Positions 48,529-56,693 of a stretch of 64,000 nt of DNA are shown piece after piece (position 1 is the first letter of the stretch; every line of letters starts with the position of its first letter). This DNA is from an uncultured Eubacteriales bacterium (GTDB lineage Bacteria; Bacillota; Clostridia; Oscillospirales; Acutalibacteraceae): NCBI GenBank assembly GCA_934446475.1, contig CAKSEH010000004.1:49053-113052 (forward strand). Direction: 5' to 3'. A program made the position numbers and the translations under genes. The notes under the pieces are model-generated. The model searched no databases, was not told where the DNA came from, and saw nothing but the letters and a program-made list of their open reading frames with translations.

Positions 48529-49071
48529 TTAAAAATCGCAGCAAACGGAATTTTTGATTTCGTCCGCCGTTTTATTGTTCTTAAATGCCGAAACAAGGCT
48601 AAAGGCAAAATAAAAAACAGCACCGGCTCCCTTGGCGGTTATTATATCGCCGTCCCTCACGACCGCTTCGTTTATTACCTTTGCACCTGAAAGTTTATCC
48701 TCAAAGCCGGGATAACAAACAGCACGTTTATCCTTTAAAATCCCCTTTTCTCCGAGTATACTCGGGGCGGCACAAATGGCACCGATAATAAGATTATTTT
48801 CATAAGCATAATCAATAAAGGAATTCACTGTGCCGTTTGCTTTAAGATTAAGCGTACCCGGCATACCGCCGGGAAGAATTATACCTTCAAGACCCTCAAA
48901 TACGGCATCATTCTCGGTTATATCGCAGTTTATCGATATTTTATGCGAACCTGTAACGGTTTTCTTACCTATTCCGACCGTTTTAACGCAAAGGTCCGCC
49001 CGCCTTAACATATCTATCGGGACAAGAGCCTCCGATTCCTCAAATCCGTCCGCAAGAAAAACATATATCAT
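48529..49071 (-). CDS. DJ-1/PfpI family protein
   Basis: Cytosolic protein of 180 aa of the DJ-1 superfamily. Seen: F-L-A-D-G-F-E-E-S-E-A at the N-terminus with the conserved Glu, and the nucleophile elbow I-G-A-I-C-A-A-P with Cys near 101. Subtype is like ThiJ/YajL; proposed roles include glyoxalase or deglycase activity, not settled. GAGGTAG box inside the end of tmk. Followed by mltG after 15 bp. Confidence 0.88.
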   Translation of the reverse strand: MIYVFLADGFEESEALVPIDMLRRADLCVKTVGIGKKTVTGSHKISINCDITENDAVFEGLEGIILPGGMPGTLNLKANGTVNSFIDYAYENNLIIGAICAAPSILGEKGILKDKRAVCYPGFEDKLSGAKVINEAVVRDGDIITAKGAGAVFYFAFSLVSAFKNNKTADEIKNSVCCDF

Positions 49072-49077
49072 CTGAAT

Positions 49078-49743
49078 CTACCTCAGCACTTTTATTACTT
49101 CGTTTAAAACATCATCGGATATTGCCTCAACCGTTCTTACTTCATCATTCCGGGCGCAGCTGATACGGGTCCACCCCGATACCTCGGCGGCAAAATCCGC
49201 AGCCTGCCTGCAGGCAGTTAAGTAAGCAATATCGCTCTCGTGAATATCCTTTTTCGATTCATCGCCGTTATATCTATGGCTTAAAAGCTTTTGAGACACA
49301 TTGACCGGCATATCAAGATAAATAACCTTATCGGGTTTCGGAATACCGATTTTATTATATTCAAGGTCGTATAGCCAGTTTAAGAAAGCTTCTCTTTCCC
49401 CGGCGGAGAGTTTTGAGGCCTGATGAATTGCGTTTGATGTTGTATATCTTCCCGAAAGGACAACGCCGCCGCTCTTATAATAAGCGCCCCAATTTTCTTT
49501 ATAGGAAGCATATCGGTCCACCGTATAAAAAACGGAGGCTGCGTATGCGTTCACATCCGAAGGCTTACTTCCGAACTTTCCTGCAAGATACATTCTTACA
49601 AGAGCGCTCGAATCGCTTTGATAATCGGGGAAAGAAACCGTTTTGTTATCTATTCCCGTTTCCGTAAGTCTTTTTGCGAGGATTTCAAGCTGGGTTGATT
49701 TTCCGCTGCCGTCAAGTCCTTCAATAACAATCAGCTTTCCCAT
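49078..49743 (-). CDS. tmk: dTMP kinase
   Basis: Thymidylate kinase of 221 aa, making dTDP from dTMP. Seen: P-loop E-G-L-D-G-S-G-K-S-T at residues 8-17, V-D-R-Y-A-S (DRY) near 75, L-S-G-R-Y-T-T-S-N near 95 and a lid-like S-H-R-Y-N-G-D-E near 155. Overlaps the end of thyX by 13 bases, so the two consecutive steps of thymidylate synthesis are translationally coupled. Confidence 0.93.
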   Translation of the reverse strand: MGKLIVIEGLDGSGKSTQLEILAKRLTETGIDNKTVSFPDYQSDSSALVRMYLAGKFGSKPSDVNAYAASVFYTVDRYASYKENWGAYYKSGGVVLSGRYTTSNAIHQASKLSAGEREAFLNWLYDLEYNKIGIPKPDKVIYLDMPVNVSQKLLSHRYNGDESKKDIHESDIAYLTACRQAADFAAEVSGWTRISCARNDEVRTVEAISDDVLNEVIKVLR

Positions 49744-50510
49744 TGCTTTTTCAGCTCCTCATAGCGGCTCCTGACTTCGTTCATCTTACCGCAGGACATT
49801 TTTCCCTCCGGACAGGTGCCTCTAAGGCACGGAGGCCCTGCCTTTTTGAAAAGCTGCGGAGAAACTTTATAAACAAGGGCAAGCATCTGATCGGCGACCT
49901 CCCTTATTTCCCACTGCGCTCTGTTGCAGCAACGGTGACGGAAGAAATTAAGCAACGAACGAGCATTCATTGTAACTACCATTTGAGTCTCGCAGGCGTT
50001 GGGGAGAACAAATCTTGCATCCTCTATTGCTTTTTTCTGGGCAAGTCTCGAAGCGGTTTTTTCGTCTTTTCCTTCCCTGATGAAAGCCTCTTTGTGCTTG
50101 TTTGTAAGGACTTCCGTTATGGCATCGTAAGCATCCTGGTCGGCCTGCATTGTTTTTTTGTAAAGTTCAAGCGCTTCGGGAACTGCCGCTATCTCGGGCG
50201 GAGTTACATATTCAAAAGAGCCTTCCTTTACATATCTCTGGCTTTTTACCGAATAGGAAGCTATTCTGTGCCTTGTTATCTGAGCAAGGAGAGAACGGGA
50301 CACGCCCTGTATACCGAATGTATAGCTTGCGTGTTCTATAGGGCTTTCGTGACCGAGATCAGACAGCATCTCAACAAATGAATTTACCTTTTCCTCTGTA
50401 AGACCGTCGTGAAGATCCTCTATCGAAGATGAGCTGTAACAGAGCTTCGCTGCGCAGGCAACAGTTTTTTCAGGCTCGGGTGTATGGCTTAACAATATAA
50501 CCTTTGGCAT
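49731..50510 (-). CDS. thyX: FAD-dependent thymidylate synthase ThyX
   Basis: Flavin-dependent enzyme of 259 aa converting dUMP to dTMP with methylene-tetrahydrofolate. Seen: E-H-A-S-Y-T-F, the ThyX signature R-H-R-I-A-S-Y-S-V-K-S-Q-R-Y near residue 80, and R-S-L-L-N-F-F-R-H-R near 180. The C-terminus adds a Cys-rich part (C-P-E-G-K-M-S-C-G-K). No ThyA is in the window. First gene of a five-gene operon with its own promoter. Confidence 0.95.
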   Translation of the reverse strand: MPKVILLSHTPEPEKTVACAAKLCYSSSSIEDLHDGLTEEKVNSFVEMLSDLGHESPIEHASYTFGIQGVSRSLLAQITRHRIASYSVKSQRYVKEGSFEYVTPPEIAAVPEALELYKKTMQADQDAYDAITEVLTNKHKEAFIREGKDEKTASRLAQKKAIEDARFVLPNACETQMVVTMNARSLLNFFRHRCCNRAQWEIREVADQMLALVYKVSPQLFKKAGPPCLRGTCPEGKMSCGKMNEVRSRYEELKKQWES

Positions 50511-50545
50511 ATTAAAAATTCCTCCGTAGGTTTGGTTTTAGTATC

Positions 50546-50574
50546 ATTATAGCAAAATATAAACGTATAATCAA
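50546..50574 (-). promoter_or_regulatory. promoter of the thyX operon
   Basis: Minus-strand TTGATT, 17-bp spacer, TATAAT, about 35 bp before the thyX start. The prs gene on the other strand has an extended -10 (TGT-TATAAT at 50640 region). Confidence 0.7.
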
Positions 50575-50679
50575 TCGATTTTCTGTTAAAAAAATTATCT
50601 TTTATTAAAAAAGGACTTTTTTTGTCGGAAAAAGTGTGTTATAATTGTCTACGGAAAAAATTTAATAAGGAGAAGTTTT

Positions 50680-51807
50680 ATGTCCGGTATTGATTTTAAA
50701 CACACGCCCTACGGTGATCTTGCAATCGTAAGTATGAGAGGCTGCGAGAGTATTTCGGCAAATGTCGACTATTACTTAAAGCAGTGGAGAAACATCCCGG
50801 AGGACGAAACATTCGTTGTCGGAGCAAATTGCCCGAGATTCGGAACGGGAGAAGCGAAGGCGGTACTTAATCATACCGCAAGAGGACTTGACGCTTTCAT
50901 AATCTGTGACTGTTTTAACTACAATGTAACATACAAGATGTACGGTATGACGGTCCCGATGAGCCCTGACGATCACTTTCAGGATCTAAAGCGTGTTATT
51001 GCGGCTTTCGGCGGCAAAGCGAGAAGAATAACCGTTATAATGCCTATGCTCTATGAAGGCAGGCAGCACCGCAGAACAACAAGAGAATCTATGGACTGCG
51101 CAATGGCTCTTCAGGAACTTGTTGCAATGGGTGTTAAGAACATCATCACATTTGATGCGCACGACCCGAGAGTTAACAATGCGATCCCGCTTGACGGATT
51201 TGATAATGTTCAGGCTGCTTATCAGATGATAAAAGCTCTTCTCAAGACAGTACCGGACATAAAGCTTGACCGTGACCATACTATGATAGTATCCCCCGAT
51301 GAAGGCGGTATGGGCCGATGCATTTATTATTCTTCTGTTTTGGGTCTTGAACTCGGTATGTTTTATAAGCGCAGAAATTATTCTGTCGTAGTAAACGGAA
51401 GAAATCCCATAGAGGCTCACGAATTCCTCGGAAACGATATAACCGGCAAGGACCTTATTCTTGTTGACGATATGATTTCTTCGGGCGAATCGATGCTTGA
51501 TATCGCCGCAAAGCTTAAAGAAAAAGGCGCAGGCAGGATATTTATATTCTCAACATTCGGTCTTTTTGTCGAAGGTCTTGATAAGTTTGACGATTATTAC
51601 AACAGAGGTCTTATCGACAAAATATTTACCACAAACCTTATTTATCAAACTCCCGAACTCTTATCGAGAGATTGGTATTGCAGCGTTAATATGTCAAAAT
51701 ATATTGCTCTTCTTGTTGACACGCTCAACAACGATAATTCAATAAGCAGTCTGCTCGACCCTGTTGACAGAATAAAGAAAATAGTTGCAAAATACGAAGG
51801 CAAATAA
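50680..51807 (+). CDS. prs: ribose-phosphate pyrophosphokinase
   Basis: PRPP synthetase of 375 aa, longer than the usual ~315. Seen: R-R-I-T-V-I-M-P-M-L-Y-E-G-R-Q-H-R (ATP flexible loop region) near 115, D-A-H-D-P-R near 160, and the PRPP loop L-V-D-D-M-I-S-S-G-E-S near 270. The extra length sits in the N- and C-terminal parts and is typical of a Clostridia variant. AAGGAGAAG box. Monocistronic, ending in a long hairpin. Confidence 0.93.
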   Translation: MSGIDFKHTPYGDLAIVSMRGCESISANVDYYLKQWRNIPEDETFVVGANCPRFGTGEAKAVLNHTARGLDAFIICDCFNYNVTYKMYGMTVPMSPDDHFQDLKRVIAAFGGKARRITVIMPMLYEGRQHRRTTRESMDCAMALQELVAMGVKNIITFDAHDPRVNNAIPLDGFDNVQAAYQMIKALLKTVPDIKLDRDHTMIVSPDEGGMGRCIYYSSVLGLELGMFYKRRNYSVVVNGRNPIEAHEFLGNDITGKDLILVDDMISSGESMLDIAAKLKEKGAGRIFIFSTFGLFVEGLDKFDDYYNRGLIDKIFTTNLIYQTPELLSRDWYCSVNMSKYIALLVDTLNNDNSISSLLDPVDRIKKIVAKYEGK

Positions 51808-51837
51808 CTATCTCCTATAAAAAGTATTCAACGTGCA

Positions 51838-51883
51838 AAACAGCCGCATTAAGTGTAAGAAATTACATTTAATGCGGCTGTTT
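51838..51883 (+). terminator. terminator of prs
   Basis: AAACAGCCGCATTAA and TTTAATGCGGCTGTTT around a loop of about 14 bases; only a short T tract. Confidence 0.75.
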
Positions 51884-51910
51884 GCTGCGTTTAAATCGGA
51901 GCAGCGCACA

Positions 51911-52006
51911 GGAGAGTTGGCTCCTCAACTCTTTTACATAGGAGATTACACTCCAACGCCAAAGAGCCAGATATCCACCGCATTAAAAGGCGGGGGACAT
52001 CTGCAT
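51911..52006 (-). repeat. structured element, copy 2 (after the DUF1653 gene)
   Basis: Counterpart of 34255-34352. Paired parts: CTCTTT (51930-51935) with AAAGAG (51961-51966), inner GGAG/CTCC (51941-51954), then CCGC/GCGG around TTAAAAG and the shared GACATCTGC. The paired bases differ from copy 1 while the pairing stays, and the 3' block is nearly identical. Also directly downstream of a minus-strand gene. Confidence 0.5.
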
Positions 52007-52019
52007 TATATTATAATAA

Positions 52020-52238
52020 TTACTCTCCTATATAGGTAAATCTTTTCACCTTTTTACCGTCCCTTTCGACCTGTTCGCAAAACATCGAAAGCGGGCGAAC
52101 CCAAAGTTCGCCGTCTCCGTAAAGCGCACGGTAAACTACGGTATCCTCAAGGGTCTCGGAATCCCGAGCTATGCCGATAACTTCATATTCGTTGCCTTTA
52201 AAGTGACGGTATCGCCCTATTTTAATTTCATTTTCCAT
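52020..52238 (-). CDS. DUF1653 family protein
   Basis: Small soluble protein of 72 aa with the DUF1653 pattern: G-R-Y-R-H-F-K-G-N-E-Y-E-V-I-G-I-A at the start, Y-R-A-L-Y-G-D-G-E-L-W-V-R-P-L near 40. Biochemical role unknown. Lies one base behind the M18 aminopeptidase stop and ends the prfA operon. Confidence 0.88.
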   Translation of the reverse strand: MENEIKIGRYRHFKGNEYEVIGIARDSETLEDTVVYRALYGDGELWVRPLSMFCEQVERDGKKVKRFTYIGE

Positions 52239-52239
52239 A

Positions 52240-54234
52240 TTATTTCATAAACTCATACATTGCTTTAAAGCACATATAAACATCAAGCTTTGCGGTGGTT
52301 TCAAAAGGAGAATGCATTGAAAGCACGGGGACCCCTAAATCGACAACATCAACGCCGAGATTTGCTATATACATTGCAACCGTTCCGCCGCCGCCTGCGT
52401 CTACCTTTCCGAGTTCTCCGGTCTGCCATACTATTCCCGCATTATCAAGCATAGCTCTTATTTTTGCAACGTACTCCGCCGAAGCATCGGAAGTACCCGC
52501 TTTGCCTCTTGCACCGGTATATTTTGTAACACAAACACCGTAATTTAAAAGAGAAGCGTTGCGTTTTTCCATAACATCCTGGAAGGTAGGATCCATACCT
52601 GCGTTAACATCCGCAGAAAGGCACTGAGAATTTCTGAGCGCAACGGTAACATCTGCTCCCTGTGACCTTGCAAGATCGCCGACAGTATGCAAAAGGAAGT
52701 CGGAATTAAGTCCCGTGTTGCCGTCAGATCCGATTTCTTCTTTATCGGTAAGAATTGCAAGTGCCGTATATTCGGGATCAGCCACATCCAAAACAGCGGT
52801 AAGCGCAGGATAAGCGCAAACTCTGTCATCCTGACCGTAAGAGCCTATAAGCGACCTGTCAAAACCTATATCGCAAGAATGCGCCGCAGGCACCATTTCA
52901 AGCTCTGCCGAAAGGAAATCTTCTTCTGTAACGCCGTATTTCTCATTTAAAATTTTGAGTATATTGAGCTTAACAAGCTCGCTTCCCTCGTCATCCTTAA
53001 ACGGCATGCTGCCTATAAGAATGTTAAGCTCTTCACCCTTTATACCCTCAGAAAGCGTGCGTTTGCTCTGTTCTGCGGCAAGATGAGGAAGCAAATCGTT
53101 AACAACAAATTTCGGATCGTTTTCGTCCTCGCCTATTTTCACATTCACAACGCTGCCGTCCTTTTTTGCAAAGACGCCGTGAAGAGCAAGCGGAACCGCC
53201 GGCCACTGGTACTTTCTTATACCGCCGTAATAATGCGTTTTGAAAAGCGCCAGTTCAAGTTCTTCATAAAGAGGATTCGGCTTTAAGTCAAGCCTCGGAG
53301 AATCGATATGAGCGGCTGTTATTCTTAGTCCGTCCTCAACGCTTTTTTTGCCTATAACCGCAAAGGCGACCGTTTTGCCTCTGTTGTTAAAGTATACCTT
53401 ATCTCCTGCCTTATAGCTTTTGCCTCTTTCAAACTCTTCAAAACCTCTGCCTTTTGCCATACTTATTGCGGCAGCGGCAGCCTCACGCTCGGTTTTTGCC
53501 GCATTGAGAAAGCTCTTATAGCCTTCACAGTAATGTAAAGACTCAAGATAAACGCTTTCATCAACCTTTAAAAGACCGTTTTTCTTTTTATAAAACAGTT
53601 TTTCCTTAAGCTCTTTTGAAGCCGAATTTTTTTCAGACATCGTATATTTACCTCCTGCTATATCTTTAAATACAGACTCTGCCTCTTTCAAAAATTCATC
53701 GGCAGTGCCGTTGTTTAACAGTATTATATCCGCTCTTTGCCTGTAAAAATCATCATTTTTACCTGCGTCCATCCGAATCCGTGCCGCACTCTCGGATATA
53801 TTATCACGAAGCGTTATTCTTTTAAACCTTGATTGCTCGTTTGAAAGTACCGCCACGGTGATATCACAAAAACCGTCAAGCCCGCTTTCAAAAAGAGTGG
53901 GCGCATCAAGCATATTGACCGTATTTTCTTTTATTCTTGCCTTTGCGAGATCTACTATATAAGGCAAAAGTGTTTTATTTAAAAGTTCGGTTTTTTCTCT
54001 TGAAGAAAAGGCGGTCTCGGCAAGCTTTTTCCTGTTAAGCTCTCCGTTTTTATCTACAATACCTTTTCCGAAAACGCCGATAAGGCTCTCCAGTCCTTTA
54101 CTGCCACGCTGCACTGCCGTTCTTGAGAGAGAATCGCAGTCTATTACATTTATTCCCATTTCTGCGGCTTTTAATGCGGCAGTGCTCTTGCCTGCGCCTG
54201 TAGGTCCCGTAAGTCCTATAATAACGGTTTTCAT
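52240..54234 (-). CDS. dephospho-CoA kinase and M18 aminopeptidase in one reading frame
   Basis: One open frame of 664 codons joins two unrelated enzymes. Residues 1-198 are CoaE (P-loop G-P-T-G-A-G-K-S-T, D-C-D-S-L-S-R, D-A-P-T-L-F-E-S-G), the last step of CoA synthesis. Residues 199-664 are an M18 aspartyl aminopeptidase (S-K-E-L-K-E-K-L-F-Y start, A-A-H-I-D-S-P-R-L-D, D-K-E-E-I-G-S, H-S-C-D-I-G, zinc ligands). The junction shows A-G-G-K-Y-T-M-S-E-K, and in DNA AGGAGGT nine bases before ATG at 53640, so the peptidase can also start there. Either a fusion arose by loss of one stop codon (for example in the TAT codon) or a base is misread. Separate products are likely in relatives. Overlaps tsaC by four bases. 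Confidence 0.82.
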   Translation of the reverse strand: MKTVIIGLTGPTGAGKSTAALKAAEMGINVIDCDSLSRTAVQRGSKGLESLIGVFGKGIVDKNGELNRKKLAETAFSSREKTELLNKTLLPYIVDLAKARIKENTVNMLDAPTLFESGLDGFCDITVAVLSNEQSRFKRITLRDNISESAARIRMDAGKNDDFYRQRADIILLNNGTADEFLKEAESVFKDIAGGKYTMSEKNSASKELKEKLFYKKKNGLLKVDESVYLESLHYCEGYKSFLNAAKTEREAAAAAISMAKGRGFEEFERGKSYKAGDKVYFNNRGKTVAFAVIGKKSVEDGLRITAAHIDSPRLDLKPNPLYEELELALFKTHYYGGIRKYQWPAVPLALHGVFAKKDGSVVNVKIGEDENDPKFVVNDLLPHLAAEQSKRTLSEGIKGEELNILIGSMPFKDDEGSELVKLNILKILNEKYGVTEEDFLSAELEMVPAAHSCDIGFDRSLIGSYGQDDRVCAYPALTAVLDVADPEYTALAILTDKEEIGSDGNTGLNSDFLLHTVGDLARSQGADVTVALRNSQCLSADVNAGMDPTFQDVMEKRNASLLNYGVCVTKYTGARGKAGTSDASAEYVAKIRAMLDNAGIVWQTGELGKVDAGGGGTVAMYIANLGVDVVDLGVPVLSMHSPFETTAKLDVYMCFKAMYEFMK
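53638..53656 (-). promoter_or_regulatory. internal ribosome site and start at the CoaE/M18 junction
   Basis: AGGAGGT (53650-53656 complement), nine-base spacer, ATG (53638-53640). It is the best ribosome site of this operon and matches the conserved start of M18 peptidases (M-S-E-K-N), so an independent 466-aa peptidase from 52240 to 53640 is probable beside any fused product. Confidence 0.8.
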
Positions 54235-55253
54235 AGCTTTATCACCCTGAACGCAGCTGCTCTTATAAGCCGGTTATAAACCGCAAGACCCACTCCGGAT
54301 TTAGACGGAGCGTGGACGAATATTTTTTCTGCATTAAGTTCGTCGGCTGCCCTGAGTGCCGAAAAAACATCGTGTGCCAGAGTTTTCTCATCGGCATCTG
54401 TGCCGTAGACTATTTTTTCGCAGTTTATAAATCTCTCATCTTCTGCAAAACATATTGCCGCCGCATCTGCCTCCCCGTTTACAAGCGCCGCAAATTTTTC
54501 ACTGTCGGCCTCAACAAGATATGTTTCGGTTTTCGGGGCATAATGTTTATATTTCATTCCGGGGGAGGACACTTTTGCCCCTTTTTCGGGTTCTGAAAGA
54601 ACGGCTTTATCTATAATTATATCGGGAAGAATGTTCCTTAGTTCTTCCGCTGTTACCGCTCCCGGTCTTAGCAGTCTCGGCGTATCGGTACAAAGTGATA
54701 TTACCGTTGACTCGACTCCCACATCGCAATCATCCCCGATAACTACAGCGTCAACCCTGCCGTCAAGATCGGATATTACGTGGTTTGCCGTCGTAGGGCT
54801 CGGAGAACCGGAACGGTTTGCAGACGGCGCCGCAAGCGGCGTATTACTTACCGTTATTATATCGTGTGCCGCTTTGTTTGAAGGCATCCTTACGGCAACC
54901 GTATCAAGGCCCGCAGAAACCGACGGGTCTATACCGTCAGCCCTTTTAAGAACCATAGTAAAGGGGCCCGGCCAAAACCGCCTTGCACATTCGTATGCCT
55001 CTTCGGGAATATCCTTTGCAACGGTTGTGAGCATATCGATATCGGATATGTGAACTATAAGCGGATTATCCTGAGGACGGCCTTTTGCTTTAAAGACACG
55101 GCTTATTGCATCGGCATCATAAGCAGATGCGGCAAGACCGTAAACCGTTTCTGTGGGTATGGCGACTATTCCGCCCCCCTTTAAAATTTCAGCCGCTCTT
55201 TTTATGCCGCTGTCATAATCACCCGATATAATATTGATTTTTTCGGTAAGCAT
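54231..55253 (-). CDS. L-threonylcarbamoyladenylate synthase (Sua5/YwlC type)
   Basis: Enzyme of 340 aa forming threonylcarbamoyl-AMP for tRNA t6A37. Seen: YrdC-domain motifs G-G-I-V-A-I-P-T-E-T-V-Y-G-L near 30, K-A-K-G-R-P-Q-D-N-P-L near 58, A-A-P-S-A-N-R-S-G near 140, and S-P-G-M-K-Y-K-H-Y-A-P-K linker near 230 leading to the Sua5 C-terminal domain. The length fits the two-domain form. ATG at 55253 follows AGGAAG; it begins 15 bp beyond the prfA stop. Translationally linked to coaE. Confidence 0.93.
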   Translation of the reverse strand: MLTEKINIISGDYDSGIKRAAEILKGGGIVAIPTETVYGLAASAYDADAISRVFKAKGRPQDNPLIVHISDIDMLTTVAKDIPEEAYECARRFWPGPFTMVLKRADGIDPSVSAGLDTVAVRMPSNKAAHDIITVSNTPLAAPSANRSGSPSPTTANHVISDLDGRVDAVVIGDDCDVGVESTVISLCTDTPRLLRPGAVTAEELRNILPDIIIDKAVLSEPEKGAKVSSPGMKYKHYAPKTETYLVEADSEKFAALVNGEADAAAICFAEDERFINCEKIVYGTDADEKTLAHDVFSALRAADELNAEKIFVHAPSKSGVGLAVYNRLIRAAAFRVIKL

Positions 55254-55267
55254 TATATTACTTCCTG

Positions 55268-56344
55268 TCAATTATTTTCGCTTTCCTTTAACGCTTCGGT
55301 CCTGTAATACGTCGTGAGCGAATCAATTATCTCATCAAGATCTCCGTTTAAAACCGAATCAAGCTTATAAAGGGTAAGCCCTATTCTGTGGTCGGTAACT
55401 CTGCCCTGAGGAAAGTTGTATGTTCTTATTCTTTCGCTTCTGTCACCGGTGCCGACCTGCAAACGGCGGTCGGAAGCTATCCGGTCGTCGTGTTCTCTTT
55501 TAGCAGCGTCAAAAAGTCTTGCTCTTAAAACCTTAAGTGCTTTATCTTTATTTTTAAACTGACTTCGTTCATCCTGACACTCGACCACGGTGCCGGTGGG
55601 TATATGCGTAACCCTTATTGCGGAAGAAGTTTTGTTAATATGCTGACCCCCTGCGCCTGAAGAACGGAAGGTGTCGATTTTTAAATCGGCGGGATTTATA
55701 AAAACTTCAACATCGTCTGCCTCGGGCATAACGGCAACGGTTACGGTCGACGTATGAATTCTGCCCTGAGTTTCGGTATCCGGAACACGCTGCACCCTGT
55801 GAACGCCGCTTTCATACTTAAACCGGGAATACGCCCCCGCTCCCTCGATCATAAAACTTACTTCTTTACAACCGCCGAGTTCGGTTTCATTCAGATTTGT
55901 AACATCAATTTTAAAATGCTTGCTTTCGGCATACATTGAGTACATCCGAAAAAGACTTGCGGCAAAGAGTGCTGCCTCTTCTCCGCCTGCACCGCCTCTT
56001 ATTTCGACTATAACATTCTTCGAATCATTCGGGTCTTTAGGAAGCAAAAGTATTTTAAGTTCCTCTCTTGTTTCTTCGATTTTTTTCTTTGCGGTTTCAA
56101 GCTCATCTTCAACAAGCTCTTTGAAATCCTTTTCAAGTCCTCCGCCCGAAAGTAATTCCTGTGCCTCATTTTCACTTTTTATCGCAGCTTTATATTCTCT
56201 GTATTTTTCAACTATGGGAGTAAGCTCGCTGTGCTCTTTCATCAGCTTTGTAAAAAGAGCGTTATCGGTCACAACTTCGCTTCTGGTAAGTTCAACACCT
56301 ATCTGTTCATAGCGATTTTCAACCGCAGATAATTTTTCAAACAT
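55268..56344 (-). CDS. prfA: peptide chain release factor 1
   Basis: Class I release factor of 358 aa reading UAA/UAG. Seen: G-G-Q motif in S-G-A-G-G-Q-H-I-N-K near residue 231, E-I-R-G-G-A-G-G-E-E near 118, and R-I-R-T-Y-N-F-P-Q-G-R-V-T near 300. Overlaps the DUF951 gene by eight bases. No prmC (its methylase) is adjacent, although it often is. Confidence 0.96.
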   Translation of the reverse strand: MFEKLSAVENRYEQIGVELTRSEVVTDNALFTKLMKEHSELTPIVEKYREYKAAIKSENEAQELLSGGGLEKDFKELVEDELETAKKKIEETREELKILLLPKDPNDSKNVIVEIRGGAGGEEAALFAASLFRMYSMYAESKHFKIDVTNLNETELGGCKEVSFMIEGAGAYSRFKYESGVHRVQRVPDTETQGRIHTSTVTVAVMPEADDVEVFINPADLKIDTFRSSGAGGQHINKTSSAIRVTHIPTGTVVECQDERSQFKNKDKALKVLRARLFDAAKREHDDRIASDRRLQVGTGDRSERIRTYNFPQGRVTDHRIGLTLYKLDSVLNGDLDEIIDSLTTYYRTEALKESENN

Positions 56345-56531
56345 CCGTTTTCTCCGTTCTGATTACCTTTTTTATGTTTTTTTCCACTTTGGACCTCGGC
56401 AGCATTACTTCTCTGCCGCAGCCGTCACATCTTATTTTTATATCCATCCCGACTCTTAAAACGGTAAAGTCAAAACTGCCGCAAGGATGTTTTTTCTTCA
56501 TTTTAAGTTTATCGTTCAGTTTAAGGTCCAT
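56337..56531 (-). CDS. DUF951 family protein
   Basis: Small protein of 64 aa with the DUF951 pattern K-M-K-K-K-H-P-C-G-S at the start, V-G-M-D-I-K-I-R-C-D-G-C-G-R near 33; the three Cys plus Cys could bind zinc. ATG at 56531 follows AAGAGGAT; the upstream TTG is less likely. First gene of the prfA operon. Function unknown but often near chromosome-partition or translation genes. Confidence 0.85.
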   Translation of the reverse strand: MDLKLNDKLKMKKKHPCGSFDFTVLRVGMDIKIRCDGCGREVMLPRSKVEKNIKKVIRTEKTDV

Positions 56532-56564
56532 AAAAATCCTCTTCAATCAACAAATATCTGTATT

Positions 56565-56593
56565 ATTATAAATCAGTATTCAAATAAAGGCAA
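56565..56593 (-). promoter_or_regulatory. promoter of the DUF951-prfA operon
   Basis: Minus-strand TTGCCT, 17-bp spacer, TATAAT. Confidence 0.6.
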
Positions 56594-56600
56594 TATTTTC

Positions 56601-56629
56601 TTGATAAAAAGTCAAATGAATGTTAAAAT
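56601..56629 (+). promoter_or_regulatory. promoter of the yhaO-yhaN operon
   Basis: TTGATA, 17-bp spacer, TAAAAT; the start codon is about 65 bp further. Confidence 0.65.
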
Positions 56630-56693
56630 ATCTGTACCATAGTTTAGTGTGACAGGACTTGAAGCCCGTCACAATAGGAGGACTTAAAATAAA

